Shown one piece after another: positions 6,857 through 15,073 of a DNA stretch of 64,000 nucleotides; the first letter of the stretch is position 1; each line of letters begins with the position of its first letter. The notes under the pieces were generated by a model. It was not told where the DNA came from. It did no database searches and saw nothing but the letters and a program-made list of their open reading frames with translations. The stretch is taken from the NCBI RefSeq assembly GCF_002770595.1, contig NZ_CP022986.1:806001-870000 (forward strand), read 5' to 3'. Source of the DNA: Chryseobacterium camelliae (GTDB taxonomy: Bacteria > Bacteroidota > Bacteroidia > Flavobacteriales > Weeksellaceae). The position numbers and the translations under genes were made by a program.

Positions 6857-7696
6857 ATGGAAACAAACAAAGTATGGTTCGTTACAGGAGCCTCAAAAGG
6901 ATTAGGATTTGAACTGGTTAAAAAGTTATTATCGGAAGGATTCCGGGTGGCGGCCACGAGCCGCAGTGTAGGTTCTTTGGTTTCTTCTTTCGGGGAGGCG
7001 TCAGAAAACTTCTTGCCATTGGGCATGGATATTACGGATAATTCCGATGTACAATCTTCCGTTGCCAAAACGGTTGAGCATTTCGGAAACCTGGATGTCA
7101 TTGTCAACAATGCCGGTTACGGCCAGTTGGGAACGTTGGAAGAACTGACAGATGAGGAAGCCAAAGCGAATTTCGAGGTCAATGTTTTCGGAAGCCTGAA
7201 TGTGATCCGGAATGCGATGCCCTACCTTCGGGAACAGAGATCAGGGAAGATTTTCAACATCTCCTCTATTGGCGGTTATGCAGGGAACTTTCCGGGCTGG
7301 GGAATTTATTGTTCCACTAAATTTGCTGTTGCCGGATTTACGGAAGCTCTGGCGGAAGAAATCCGGCCGTTCGGGGTTCATGCAACCGTGGTGTACCCAG
7401 GATATTTCCGCACCGATTTTTTAACCCAGGAATCAGCAAAAACGCCTGCCCATGCGATCGAAGCGTATGAATCGGCCAGGAATTCCGAACAGGCACACCT
7501 GAATGAGATCAACGGAAACCAGCCGAACGATCCTGTAAAAGCAGCGGAAGCATTGATCGCATTAAGCAAAGAAGATCATCCACCGGTTCATTTCCTGCTT
7601 GGCATCGAAACCCAGGAGTTTCTGAACAATAAGATTGACGCAATTACGAAGGATGCAAAAGCTTGGGAGAACCTGACGGTATCCACGGCTATTTAA
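6857..7696 (+). CDS. SDR family oxidoreductase
   Basis: This classical short-chain dehydrogenase has 279 residues. TGASKGLG lies at 10-17 with Arg and Ser after strand 2 (AATSRS), which suits NADP(H). NNAG is near residue 90, the catalytic serine is in ISSIGG and the YCSTK motif supplies Tyr and Lys. It resembles the large group of SDRs annotated as short-chain dehydrogenase/reductase in Bacteroidota; the substrate is not known. It is flanked on both sides by family 1 repeats and has no obvious operon partner. The downstream gene is an AraC regulator on the same strand. Confidence 0.93.
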   Translation: METNKVWFVTGASKGLGFELVKKLLSEGFRVAATSRSVGSLVSSFGEASENFLPLGMDITDNSDVQSSVAKTVEHFGNLDVIVNNAGYGQLGTLEELTDEEAKANFEVNVFGSLNVIRNAMPYLREQRSGKIFNISSIGGYAGNFPGWGIYCSTKFAVAGFTEALAEEIRPFGVHATVVYPGYFRTDFLTQESAKTPAHAIEAYESARNSEQAHLNEINGNQPNDPVKAAEALIALSKEDHPPVHFLLGIETQEFLNNKIDAITKDAKAWENLTVSTAI

Positions 7697-7787
7697 TGTT
7701 CTTTTGTCTTGAAATCGAAAATTTGACATTGTCAAACAAAAGAAATAAGTTGCCTCCGTAAAGTCGGTGAATTTCACCTCAAGACTC

Positions 7788-7940
7788 GAAAGAAAGGCTA
7801 AAAATAAAGGCTGTTTACTAAAAATTCTAAACTTGTGCGGATTGACTAAGAGCACTATCTCTGAAGTTCTTGTGCCGCGCTTCGGACAGAAGAATTTTCT
7901 TAACGTTTACAGCCCTCATTTTCTTAACGCCTTTCTTTCC
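7788..7940. repeat. Palindromic repeat family 1, copy G (divergent)
   Basis: The core is full length but less conserved (TGCGGATTGACTAAG in the centre). The preceding hairpin (from CTTTTGTCTTGA at 7701) carries an expanded loop that itself contains TTGACATTGTCAA and GGTGAATTTCACC palindromes. A 97-codon frame across it on the minus strand is not credible as a gene. Confidence 0.75.
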
Positions 7941-8065
7941 TAGGTCGTTTCTGATCGTTAGTTAATCGACATCCTTCAAAATTCAAAATCTATAATCTAA
8001 AATCCAAAATTGATTGTCTAATGTCTATCATCTCTCATCTAAAATCTAGATTGAACATCCAAAAT

Positions 8066-8083
8066 AAAAGAATGCATTCTTTT
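8066..8083. promoter_or_regulatory. Perfect 18-bp palindrome before the AraC gene
   Basis: The sequence AAAAGAATGCATTCTTTT is its own reverse complement and lies 26 bp upstream of the AraC start codon. It could be an operator; no -7 consensus is visible nearby. Confidence 0.45.
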
Positions 8084-8109
8084 TAATTTAATTAAATAAC
8101 TTAGTGCTT

Positions 8110-9024
8110 ATGAAAGAGACGTTCCGTTTTAATTCGATTTCGGATTTCCATGCATTCTGTGGCCTGCCGAAACCTGAACATCCGCTGATCAGCCTCATTG
8201 ATTACAGCAAGGTGCAGTATCCGGTCAATGATGACGAAATGAAATGGATCCAGAACTATTATTCCATAGGCCTGAAAAGGAACGTGAATGCCCGGTTTAA
8301 TTACGGACAGCAGGAATATGATTTTGATTCCGGCGTGCTGTGCTTTGTGTCCCCGCTCCAGTTTCTTCGGATTGAAATGAAGCTGGATGTGGAAGTAGCG
8401 CCCACTGGATACCTGCTGCTGATCCACCCCGATTTTCTTTGGGGAACGTCCCTGATCAGGAAAATGAAATCCTATGAGTTTTTCAGCTACCGGATCAATG
8501 AAGCCCTGTTTCTGTCAGAAAAAGAAGAGAATATCATCGTTGACCTGTTTAAAAATATTGAAAAGGAATACCGGAACAACATCGATAAGTTTACCCAGGA
8601 ACTGATAGTTGCCCAGCTGGAACTGTTCCTGATCTATTCTGAACGGTTTTATGAACGGCAATTCCTTACCCGGAAAAAATCCAGCCATGAGCTGCTTGAC
8701 AAATTCGAGGAAGTCCTTTCCGGTTATTTTGAAAATGGAAGCCTTCTGGAACATGGTATTCCTTCCGTCACCGCCATTGCGGAACAGCTGAATATCTCTC
8801 CCAATTATCTCGGCAGCCTGCTGCGAATCCATACGCAACAGAATACGCAACAGCATATCCAGAACAAGCTGATCGATTATGCCAAGGAACGCCTGAGCAC
8901 TACGAATTTATCTGTGAGTGAAATTGCTTATGAACTGGGATTTGAGCATCCGCAGTCGTTCAGCAAGCTTTTTAAGCAGAAAACCAGTCAATCGCCGCTG
9001 GAATTCAGGAAATTGTTTCACTGA
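8110..9024 (+). CDS. AraC family transcriptional regulator
   Basis: The protein has 304 residues with an N-terminal cupin-like sensing half and a C-terminal double helix-turn-helix. The second HTH ends in the signature SVSEIAYELGFEHPQSFSKL followed by FKQKTSQSPLEFRK, as in AraC/XylS proteins. The ATG at 8110 is chosen; an upstream GTG (8104) would add two residues. It is preceded by palindromic repeats and by the upstream SDR gene, a frequent target of such regulators in Bacteroidota, though the 400-bp gap makes this only a guess. A strong terminator follows. Confidence 0.92.
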   Translation: MKETFRFNSISDFHAFCGLPKPEHPLISLIDYSKVQYPVNDDEMKWIQNYYSIGLKRNVNARFNYGQQEYDFDSGVLCFVSPLQFLRIEMKLDVEVAPTGYLLLIHPDFLWGTSLIRKMKSYEFFSYRINEALFLSEKEENIIVDLFKNIEKEYRNNIDKFTQELIVAQLELFLIYSERFYERQFLTRKKSSHELLDKFEEVLSGYFENGSLLEHGIPSVTAIAEQLNISPNYLGSLLRIHTQQNTQQHIQNKLIDYAKERLSTTNLSVSEIAYELGFEHPQSFSKLFKQKTSQSPLEFRKLFH

Positions 9025-9044
9025 GTTTCTCCATGATACAAAAG

Positions 9045-9073
9045 ACAGAAGCCAGGATGGCTTCTGTTTTTTT
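9045..9073 (+). terminator. Rho-independent terminator
   Basis: Perfect 9-bp stem ACAGAAGCC/GGCTTCTGT around a 5-nt loop followed by seven T. It separates the AraC gene from the convergent phospholipase gene. Confidence 0.9.
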
Positions 9074-9089
9074 AATGATTTAATTTCCA

Positions 9090-10487
9090 TTAATAATTCG
9101 ACTGGATGATGTTATTGATAAGACCGTTTTCAACAGGGTTATCGCCACCGTTGTTATAAAAATCAAGCGGAATAATACCTAACCGTTTCTTCCCGGAATA
9201 CCGGGTATAATCCCGCAGCCACGGATCCATGGCGGGATCTATCCCTAAACCGCCCCAGGCATACTGGTAGGGCGTATGATGCATGAATCCGACGGCAATA
9301 CTATTGAACGTTAGATAAAGAATCTGCTGATTAGCGGCATCCGTTTTTACTGCTCTTTCCAAATTAGCCTGTACCAGTTCTGCCTTTTTATGGGTATCAT
9401 AGCTCTGGTAGTTGTCTTCAATGTAAAATTTCTGCTGGTTGGCGTTTACCGATTCAAATGTCTGATCATCCTGCCACGGCCCGAAACGGACTCCGACCGC
9501 ATTTTTATCGATTCCGGAAGTTCCCACATTCAGGTCAAACCGGTAGAAAAATACGATTTTCCCTCTCGCCTGCTGAAGGTCAGGGATTGTATTGCCTTTG
9601 TAATACAGGGAATCATATTTCTTGAGGTAGGTAATAAAGTTGGCAGAAATATCCTCCCCTCCCTTTTCATTATTTACAGACATCAGGATTACTTCGGATG
9701 GATGGCTTTTCAGGAAAGCATCACAGGCATCGAGTACCTGCCCGAAACTTACATCGCAGGAAACAAATCCATGATACAGCACCAGAGGATCTGAAGTATT
9801 GGAATCGTTCACCAGCCGGATGTCCTGAAAGCGTATGCCGTCTTCAAGCTGCCTTCCAATGTCATAATTCTGGCATCTTGCTCCTACAATTACGGAAGAT
9901 ATTTTATAGGTTCCGGAATCATGGGTTCCCGGCACGCTAAGGGCCAGCAAAGAAGTATTCTGGCTGAGCTTGCCCATCCATTCCGTCATATTGAGGGAAA
10001 AATAAAACTCGTTGACCCCGGATACTGCAATATTGCAGTTGAAATCGGTTCCCGGATCTGTAGAAAGCATATAAACATTCCCGGTTTTCTTAAGTTGCCG
10101 GCTGCCGATCCACCAGTTGTTCTGAGACATCCAGTTGTGCCCCTGTCCGATCACGACGCCGTTGATCTGGCAATGTTTATTATTGTAATCAAAAGAAAGA
10201 TTACAGGTGAAAGCAAAATTCAATTCAGCGGGCATGCTTTCGGAAGTGCTGCATCCGATAGCAATGCCGCCTGAGATCTGGTTTCTGAACCAGCCGGCTA
10301 CTCCATCGCTGCCTTTTCTTCCGGCCCGCACCATAATTTCCCAGGCATTGCTTCCTTTATTAGTTACCGAAGGCGTATTTTCCCAGGGCTGCCCGGAAGT
10401 AATGGAATGATCTGTAATAGAGATCTGTAAATTGCTTACCCCATCCATTACATGAAGGATAAAGGCATTGTCACGAATTGTTGGCAT
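9090..10487 (-). CDS. Phosphatidylinositol-specific phospholipase C-like protein
   Basis: The C-terminal two thirds (from about residue 170) is a PI-PLC X domain, which cleaves phosphatidylinositol or its glycosylated forms. It begins WMGKLS and includes SVPGTHDSGTY with His189, then LVLYHG with His239, the two catalytic histidines of the family. The first 165 residues form a separate, probably beta-rich domain with several cysteines that I do not recognise. No signal peptide is visible at this ATG, although bacterial PI-PLCs are usually secreted, so either the start is misjudged, export is non-classical or the enzyme stays inside. It is monocistronic, with a promoter about 70 bp upstream. 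Confidence 0.85.
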   Translation of the reverse strand: MPTIRDNAFILHVMDGVSNLQISITDHSITSGQPWENTPSVTNKGSNAWEIMVRAGRKGSDGVAGWFRNQISGGIAIGCSTSESMPAELNFAFTCNLSFDYNNKHCQINGVVIGQGHNWMSQNNWWIGSRQLKKTGNVYMLSTDPGTDFNCNIAVSGVNEFYFSLNMTEWMGKLSQNTSLLALSVPGTHDSGTYKISSVIVGARCQNYDIGRQLEDGIRFQDIRLVNDSNTSDPLVLYHGFVSCDVSFGQVLDACDAFLKSHPSEVILMSVNNEKGGEDISANFITYLKKYDSLYYKGNTIPDLQQARGKIVFFYRFDLNVGTSGIDKNAVGVRFGPWQDDQTFESVNANQQKFYIEDNYQSYDTHKKAELVQANLERAVKTDAANQQILYLTFNSIAVGFMHHTPYQYAWGGLGIDPAMDPWLRDYTRYSGKKRLGIIPLDFYNNGGDNPVENGLINNIIQSNY

Positions 10488-10554
10488 AATATTTAGGATT
10501 TAGGTTAAAACTGATAAACAAGATTTTCGGTTATAAATTCCTTCTTCATTACCT

Positions 10555-10583
10555 CAAAATTAGACGGAAATGCACAAACGCAA
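10555..10583 (-). promoter_or_regulatory. Promoter of the PI-PLC-like gene
   Basis: On the minus strand TTG (10581-10583), 18 bp spacer, TAATTTTG (10555-10562). The predicted start near 10551 leaves a leader of about 64 nt. Confidence 0.5.
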
Positions 10584-10696
10584 CTGAGGGTAAATACTGA
10601 TTTTCAAAAACGGGGGTTTTTACTTATTATTCAATCAAAGTATCCGGAATATCCGGACAATTACAGCCATGCATTTTACATGAACACAATTTTCTC

Positions 10697-10704
10697 TATA
10701 TTTG
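10697..10704 (+). promoter_or_regulatory. -7 box of the XRE gene
   Basis: TATATTTG matches the consensus; TTT rather than TTG lies 20 bp upstream. A pair of TCCGGA palindromes (10643-10657) further upstream may be an operator. Transcription would begin near 10708, so the coding start must be the ATG at 10728. Confidence 0.5.
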
Positions 10705-10727
10705 TACAAAGCACGAATACCGCAACT

Positions 10728-11084
10728 ATGGAAAAGCTAAAAAATCTAAGAAAACAAAGAGGAATCTCTCAGGAAAAGCTGGCAAGCGTCATCTCAACAG
10801 ATCCATCCAACTACTCCCGGAAAGAAAGAGGGGAAGTAAGAATGTATGATGATGAATGGGAAAAACTGGCCAAAGCACTGGAGGTGGAAGTGGATGATAT
10901 CAAAGAGGAAAAACCCCTAAATATCGTTAACAACAATCCTATTTTTCACGATAATTCCGGAAACTTCAATCAATATTTTAATGTACCGGAACATGTACTA
11001 GGGAATCTTAATGATTATATTAATTTATTGAGAGAACAGAATGAGGCTTTGAAACAGGAAAATGAAAGGCTGAAAAACAGTTAG
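10728..11084 (+). CDS. XRE family DNA-binding protein with C-terminal coiled coil
   Basis: This is a 118-residue protein. Residues 1-60 form a Cro/CI-type helix-turn-helix (LRKQRGISQEKLASVI, then STDPSNYSRKERGE). A linker follows, and the C-terminal 25 residues are a leucine-heptad coiled coil (LLREQNEALKQENERLK), which suggests dimerisation. The ATG at 10728 is used because an upstream ATG (10680) precedes the predicted promoter. Similar proteins are common in Chryseobacterium as single genes; the target is unknown. A terminator follows. Confidence 0.88.
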   Translation: MEKLKNLRKQRGISQEKLASVISTDPSNYSRKERGEVRMYDDEWEKLAKALEVEVDDIKEEKPLNIVNNNPIFHDNSGNFNQYFNVPEHVLGNLNDYINLLREQNEALKQENERLKNS

Positions 11085-11091
11085 AAACATG

Positions 11092-11123
11092 GAGAGACCA
11101 ATAGGTTTCTCTTTTTTTTTTTT
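11092..11123 (+). terminator. Rho-independent terminator
   Basis: Stem GAGAGACC/GGTTTCTC (one G-T pair) around AATA, followed by a run of about 12 T. Confidence 0.9.
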
Positions 11124-11241
11124 ACGATACCTCAGATTTATCATTTACAAAGCTCAAAACCTCACTGAAGGAAGATAACAGCCTTTATATCTTATTGATA
11201 AAGACTATTTCGTATTGAATATAACATTAAAAATTAATTTG

Positions 11242-11249
11242 TATTTTTG
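11242..11249 (+). promoter_or_regulatory. -7 box of the toxin-antitoxin operon
   Basis: TATTTTTG matches the -7 consensus 17 bp before the antitoxin ATG. The nearest upstream TTG (11215-11217) is 24 bp away, slightly too far for a typical -33 element. Confidence 0.45.
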
Positions 11250-11266
11250 ATTAAAAGATATCAGTT

Positions 11267-11503
11267 ATGGATCTTCAAACAAGAAAATTACATTTGATCA
11301 CTTACCTTGCTCAATTGCAGGATGAGCTGTTTTTTGACAAAATTGAAAAATATGTTTTTTCAAAATCAGAGAAAGAAGATTATGTTCAGCCTTTTTCTAT
11401 GGAAGAATTCAATCAAAGAATTGACCGGTCATTAGATGATTCAGACAACAATAGAGTAACCGAATCTGATGAATTGCTTTTTGAAATAAGGCAATGGGAA
11501 TGA
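11267..11503 (+). CDS. Antitoxin of a ParE/RelE-type pair
   Basis: This small acidic protein of 78 residues overlaps the toxin gene by 4 bp (ATGA). The C-terminal part is strongly acidic (SLDDSDNNRVTESDELLFE), as in antitoxins that wrap around their basic toxin. No clear DNA-binding motif is visible, so autoregulation is uncertain. It belongs to the short antitoxin-like proteins found before ParE genes in Bacteroidota; the call rests mostly on position. Confidence 0.75.
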   Translation: MDLQTRKLHLITYLAQLQDELFFDKIEKYVFSKSEKEDYVQPFSMEEFNQRIDRSLDDSDNNRVTESDELLFEIRQWE

Positions 11504-11811
11504 AAGTATTCTGGACAGACTTTGCGAAAGAACAATTAAAAAACATTTTTGATTACTACAAAGTAAGAGTGAATCAGAGAATTGCGAAGGATCTTATCAC
11601 CGGAATTGTGAAAAAGACAAAAACGCTCGAACTTCAAAAAGAAATGGGACAAAAAGAAGAATTGCTTTTACCCAGAAAAGAGAATTTCAGATATTTGGCT
11701 TATAAAAATTATAAAATTATCTACTGGTGTAACACAAAAGTAGACAGAATCGAAATTACTGATGTTTTCGATACCAGACAAAATCCTGGAAAAATGCAGG
11801 AAAGACAATAA
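11500..11811 (+). CDS. ParE/RelE family toxin
   Basis: This 103-residue basic protein has the ParE/RelE fold signatures: MKVFWTDFAKEQLKNIFDYY at the N-terminus, ELLLPRKENFRYLAYKNYKI in the middle strand region, and IEITDVFDTRQNP at the end. Such toxins inhibit gyrase (ParE) or cut mRNA on the ribosome (RelE); which applies here cannot be told. The ATG at 11500 overlaps the antitoxin stop codon as ATGA; another ATG at 11494 is possible. The pair is followed by a terminator shared with the convergent gldG. Confidence 0.9.
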   Translation: MKVFWTDFAKEQLKNIFDYYKVRVNQRIAKDLITGIVKKTKTLELQKEMGQKEELLLPRKENFRYLAYKNYKIIYWCNTKVDRIEITDVFDTRQNPGKMQERQ

Positions 11812-11840
11812 AAAAGAGAAGCTTACAGGCTTCTCTTTTT
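11811..11840. terminator. Bidirectional terminator between toxin and gldG
   Basis: Stem GAGAAGC-TTACAG-GCTTCTC with five A before and five T after, so it can stop transcription from both sides. Confidence 0.9.
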
Positions 11841-11853
11841 CTATATCATTTAT

Positions 11854-13521
11854 TTATTCAAACTTCTTTTTCCTCAGCCAGAAGAACAGTCCTCCCAGCA
11901 GTCCGATGATGGCAAGCGGCAGCAGTAAATTCAGCCATTGCCAGTTGGTTTTTTCTTCGGTAATCCTCTGCCGGTCGAGAAGCCTTTCTTCGATGTTGCG
12001 GTTTCTCAGTTCCATAAGGTTGCTGTCATCCAACAGATAATCCAGGGCATTTCTGAGGAACTGTTCGTTTCCGAACTGTTCATTGGTCAGCATATCCACG
12101 CCTAACGGCAACGGCTGTCCCTTGATGACTTTATTCCGTCCTACATCACCGTCCGCAATCACGATCATTTTATTCTCCGGACTCACCGCTTTAAAACCGG
12201 GATATGATTTCCGTTCAATCCTGGATGCATAGGCAGACGTGAATTTCCCTTCAAGGGATACGGCATATATTTTCGGAGTGCTCGGCTTTTCCATTTGTCC
12301 TAAACTGTCTACGCTGGCGATTTCCTTCAGGTCTACATAATTCGGGACCTGTTTCAGCAGGGTTCTTTCGCTGGATTCGAAAAGTACGTTGGTTTTGATG
12401 TTTTTCCTTCCGAGCGTATCGATGGAAGTCGGGAACTCAAATTTTACCGGATTGATATTTTTGGTTACCGGGTTATCTTTTTCAGCGATTCCTAATGGGA
12501 AATACGGCCAGGGAAGGCTGGTGTACTGCGGGTTCCCGCCTACTTCACCGGTGACCAGCCTCAGCAGGGCAAATTTCTTCACATCCTTTACCAGGGCAGG
12601 ATTGATCCTGATCCCGTAATTGAAGAAGAAATCGGTCATATTGATGTCTACCGGGAACGGCATTACCTTTTTGGATCGTGTCAGGGTATCCATTTCGGCA
12701 TTCACGGCATCAATCATCCATAAGGTCCTGCCTCCGTTCATGATGTACTGGTCCAGGATCACCTTTTCATTATCGGTAAAGGCTTTTCTGGGCTTGGCAA
12801 TCACCAGTGCGCTCATCTGCTTCAGCAAAGGCACATCGGCAAGGCTCAGTTCTTTCTGGTTTTTAGGGATGATCGGTCCGGCATCATAATTTTCCAGTGC
12901 CAGATGCATGAATCCCTGGAACTCATCCGGGCTCAGCTCATCCTGATTGACCAGGACGCCGATTTTCTTTCTTTTATCAGCCGATACGTTTTTGATGTTG
13001 GAAACCAGGTTGTATTCCAGGTTTTCAATGGATTTATTGAGCTGTGCATCCGCATCTATCCCGGTCTGCTGCACCACCAAAGGAATGGAAACCCCTCTGT
13101 TGTTGTATTTGATCACGGCATACGGAAACAGGTAGATCTGCGAGACTTTCCCGTCTTTGATATCCGGCAGCACAGAAGGCTGCATGCCCATAGCCATCAG
13201 GGTATCCTGTGAGATCTTGCTTTTAATGGGATCTATAAATTTAAAATCGATCTTCGGATTGATCTTCCTGAATTCTTCCAGCATGAAACGCGTCTCACTC
13301 TGAAGCTGCTTGAAGCTCGCCGGGAAATCTCCTTCGAGGTACACATCCACCGTCAGCGGTTTCTTTACGGATTCAAGCACTTTAACGGTATTCTCAGAAA
13401 GTGTATAGCGTTTTTCTTTGGTAAGGTCAAGCCTGATCCCGGAAATATAGAGGACCACGGCGAGCGGAAGGATCAGGAACAGTACAATGCCCAACGGAGA
13501 CCTGAATGAAATCTTCTTCAT
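11854..13521 (-). CDS. gldG: Gliding motility-associated ABC transporter accessory protein GldG
   Basis: GldG is the extracytoplasmic, membrane-anchored part of the GldA-GldF-GldG ABC transporter, required for gliding in Flavobacterium johnsoniae. The protein (555 residues) has an N-terminal transmembrane segment (LGIVLFLILPLAVVLYISGI), a large GldG/IFT52-like middle (YTLSENTVKVLESVKKPLTV and following), and a C-terminal transmembrane helix followed by WLRKKKFE. It starts 4 bp after the gldF stop, so the two form an operon. No gldA ATPase gene is in this window. Many Chryseobacterium carry gldFG without obvious gliding, so its role here is uncertain. Confidence 0.95.
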   Translation of the reverse strand: MKKISFRSPLGIVLFLILPLAVVLYISGIRLDLTKEKRYTLSENTVKVLESVKKPLTVDVYLEGDFPASFKQLQSETRFMLEEFRKINPKIDFKFIDPIKSKISQDTLMAMGMQPSVLPDIKDGKVSQIYLFPYAVIKYNNRGVSIPLVVQQTGIDADAQLNKSIENLEYNLVSNIKNVSADKRKKIGVLVNQDELSPDEFQGFMHLALENYDAGPIIPKNQKELSLADVPLLKQMSALVIAKPRKAFTDNEKVILDQYIMNGGRTLWMIDAVNAEMDTLTRSKKVMPFPVDINMTDFFFNYGIRINPALVKDVKKFALLRLVTGEVGGNPQYTSLPWPYFPLGIAEKDNPVTKNINPVKFEFPTSIDTLGRKNIKTNVLFESSERTLLKQVPNYVDLKEIASVDSLGQMEKPSTPKIYAVSLEGKFTSAYASRIERKSYPGFKAVSPENKMIVIADGDVGRNKVIKGQPLPLGVDMLTNEQFGNEQFLRNALDYLLDDSNLMELRNRNIEERLLDRQRITEEKTNWQWLNLLLPLAIIGLLGGLFFWLRKKKFE

Positions 13522-13525
13522 ACGT

Positions 13526-14254
13526 TTACTTCTTTTTTTGGATAAAATGGTTGGACAATACTAAGGTAATACCGATCATCAGGACAAAATAGGCGACATC
13601 TTTGAAATCAATCAGCCCTCTGGTAAACCCTAAAAAGTGCTGGTAAAAACCTATGCTCTGCAGGATGAAGTCTGCACCGCCCAGCAGCTTGTAACTGGCC
13701 AGCTGCTCGATCCCGAAATACATGATGAAACACATGAAAACGCCCAAAAGGTAAGCCATGATCTGGTTCTGGGAAAGTGATGAAGCCAGGATTCCCACAC
13801 CTGAAAAGGCTGCAATTAAAATAATTAACCCGATATAGCTCCCGAAGGTCATCCCAAGGTCGATATTCCCGGCAGGAACGCCTAATACATATACGGTGTA
13901 CAGGTAGATCAGTGAAGGGATGAGGCAAAGAATACCCACGATCCATACCGAAAGGAACTTCCCGAAAACAAGGTCCGAAACTTTCAGAGGCTGCGAAAAC
14001 AGCCAGTTCAGGGTCCCGGTCTGATGCTCTTCGGCAAAGGTCTTCATGGAAAGGGCCGGAATAATGAACATCAGCAGCCACGGCACCAGCACAAAATAAC
14101 TTTGCAGGGAAGCCATCCCGATTTCGAAGATATTGGAATCGTTATCGAAAAAAAACAGGAAGAGCGTAACGATCAGGCTGAATGCCGCCATAATCACCCA
14201 GGCGCTCCAGTTCCCGAAATAACTCCAGAGTTCTTTTTTTAAAATTGCAAACAT
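13526..14254 (-). CDS. gldF: Gliding motility-associated ABC transporter permease GldF
   Basis: This is a 242-residue ABC-2 type permease with six predicted membrane segments. The first follows FGNWSAWVIMAAFSLIV, and the segment around WLFSQPLKVSDLVFGKFLS is typical of the GldF/NosY group. It works with the ATPase GldA, encoded elsewhere, and with GldG, encoded immediately downstream. It begins at ATG 14254, and no strong -7 box is visible in the short gap before it. Confidence 0.94.
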   Translation of the reverse strand: MFAILKKELWSYFGNWSAWVIMAAFSLIVTLFLFFFDNDSNIFEIGMASLQSYFVLVPWLLMFIIPALSMKTFAEEHQTGTLNWLFSQPLKVSDLVFGKFLSVWIVGILCLIPSLIYLYTVYVLGVPAGNIDLGMTFGSYIGLIILIAAFSGVGILASSLSQNQIMAYLLGVFMCFIMYFGIEQLASYKLLGGADFILQSIGFYQHFLGFTRGLIDFKDVAYFVLMIGITLVLSNHFIQKKK

Positions 14255-14338
14255 AGTTTTTATAGTAAAAGGTAAAAAGTATTTATGTATTCAGGAATGC
14301 ACCGGTTTGCAGCCAACTGCATTACCTCTTCAACAATT

Positions 14339-14887
14339 TTATTTTTTCTTGTTTTTATTCACCAGCTTCACCGTCATCATGATCAGCACTACCAGAACGA
14401 AAAATCCGGTAATTAATTGCCACCAGTATTCAATCACCATAGATTTCAGGATCACGGTAAACACGACCAGGAAGAGAATAAAAGTCGCAATCTCATTAGC
14501 CTGCCTCAATTTGATATTTGCGGTTTCAAGGGTTTGCCCGTTAAGCTCCTTCAGCCGCAGCACTTTCTTCCAGCACCAGTAGTGGTACGCAGCCAGCCCT
14601 ACCAGGAAGGTAAGCTTCAGGTGGAACCAGGGCGTTTTCATCAGTCCCGTATTCAGGAAAATCATGATGATCCCGCATACCGCCATAATCACTCCGGCAG
14701 GGACCGTGATGATGTTCCACAGCCTTCGCGCCATGAAAATATACTGTTCCCGTAAAATGCGTTTCTTGTCTTCCGGAAAGGCATCGGTATCCTTGTAGTA
14801 CACAAAGATCCTTACCAGGTAGAAAATCCCTGCAAAATAGCTCACCATGAAGATAATGTGCAGTGCTTTGATAATGGTGTACAGCAT
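14339..14887 (-). CDS. HemJ/CopD-like membrane protein
   Basis: This 182-residue protein has four to five transmembrane helices. It begins MLYTIIKALHIIFMVSYFAG, matching the UPF0093/HemJ family, with conserved histidines in KALHII and in the TPWFHLKL segment. HemJ proteins oxidise protoporphyrinogen IX to protoporphyrin IX in haem synthesis in organisms without HemG or HemY. The chosen ATG follows a good -7 box at 14904-14911 (minus strand TATCTTTG), giving a 13-nt leader and ruling out an upstream start. It stands alone before gldF. Confidence 0.8.
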   Translation of the reverse strand: MLYTIIKALHIIFMVSYFAGIFYLVRIFVYYKDTDAFPEDKKRILREQYIFMARRLWNIITVPAGVIMAVCGIIMIFLNTGLMKTPWFHLKLTFLVGLAAYHYWCWKKVLRLKELNGQTLETANIKLRQANEIATFILFLVVFTVILKSMVIEYWWQLITGFFVLVVLIMMTVKLVNKNKKK

Positions 14888-14903
14888 CCTGAAAATTTGT
14901 TTG

Positions 14904-14911
14904 CAAAGATA
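14904..14911 (-). promoter_or_regulatory. -7 box of the HemJ-like gene
   Basis: TATCTTTG on the minus strand, 17 bp before the ATG. No TTG occurs at the expected -33 distance. Confidence 0.5.
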
Positions 14912-15025
14912 GTTTATTTCACAAAAATTCAGCATTTAATATAAAAAAATGACGGGAAAATAAGGGTTACCGGAGAAAGTAGGAAAAAATAAAGCCTCCG
15001 CTGTAACAATAGATTTATTTAAAAA

Positions 15026-15062
15026 GACCTGGTTTAAGAATCTGTGATTCTGTAACCAGGCC
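15026..15062 (-). terminator. Rho-independent terminator
   Basis: On the minus strand CCTGGTT and AACCAGG enclose a second stem AGAATC/GATTCT, followed by five T. It lies 12 bp after the stop of the outer-membrane protein gene. Confidence 0.85.
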
Positions 15063-15073
15063 CTGTAATTATA

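Noticed and set aside
7562..7855. 97-codon frame on the minus strand over repeat copy G
   Set aside because: It lies across a known palindromic repeat and antisense to the end of the SDR gene, with low-complexity content; the other copies of the repeat do not keep the frame.
171..8100. Insertion sequence remnants
   Set aside because: No transposase fragment was found in any frame near the family 1 repeats, and no target-site duplication could be recognised by eye.
12904..13212. Plus-strand frames opposite gldG, including 12904-13212
   Set aside because: They are shadows of the real gene and show no signal or domain.
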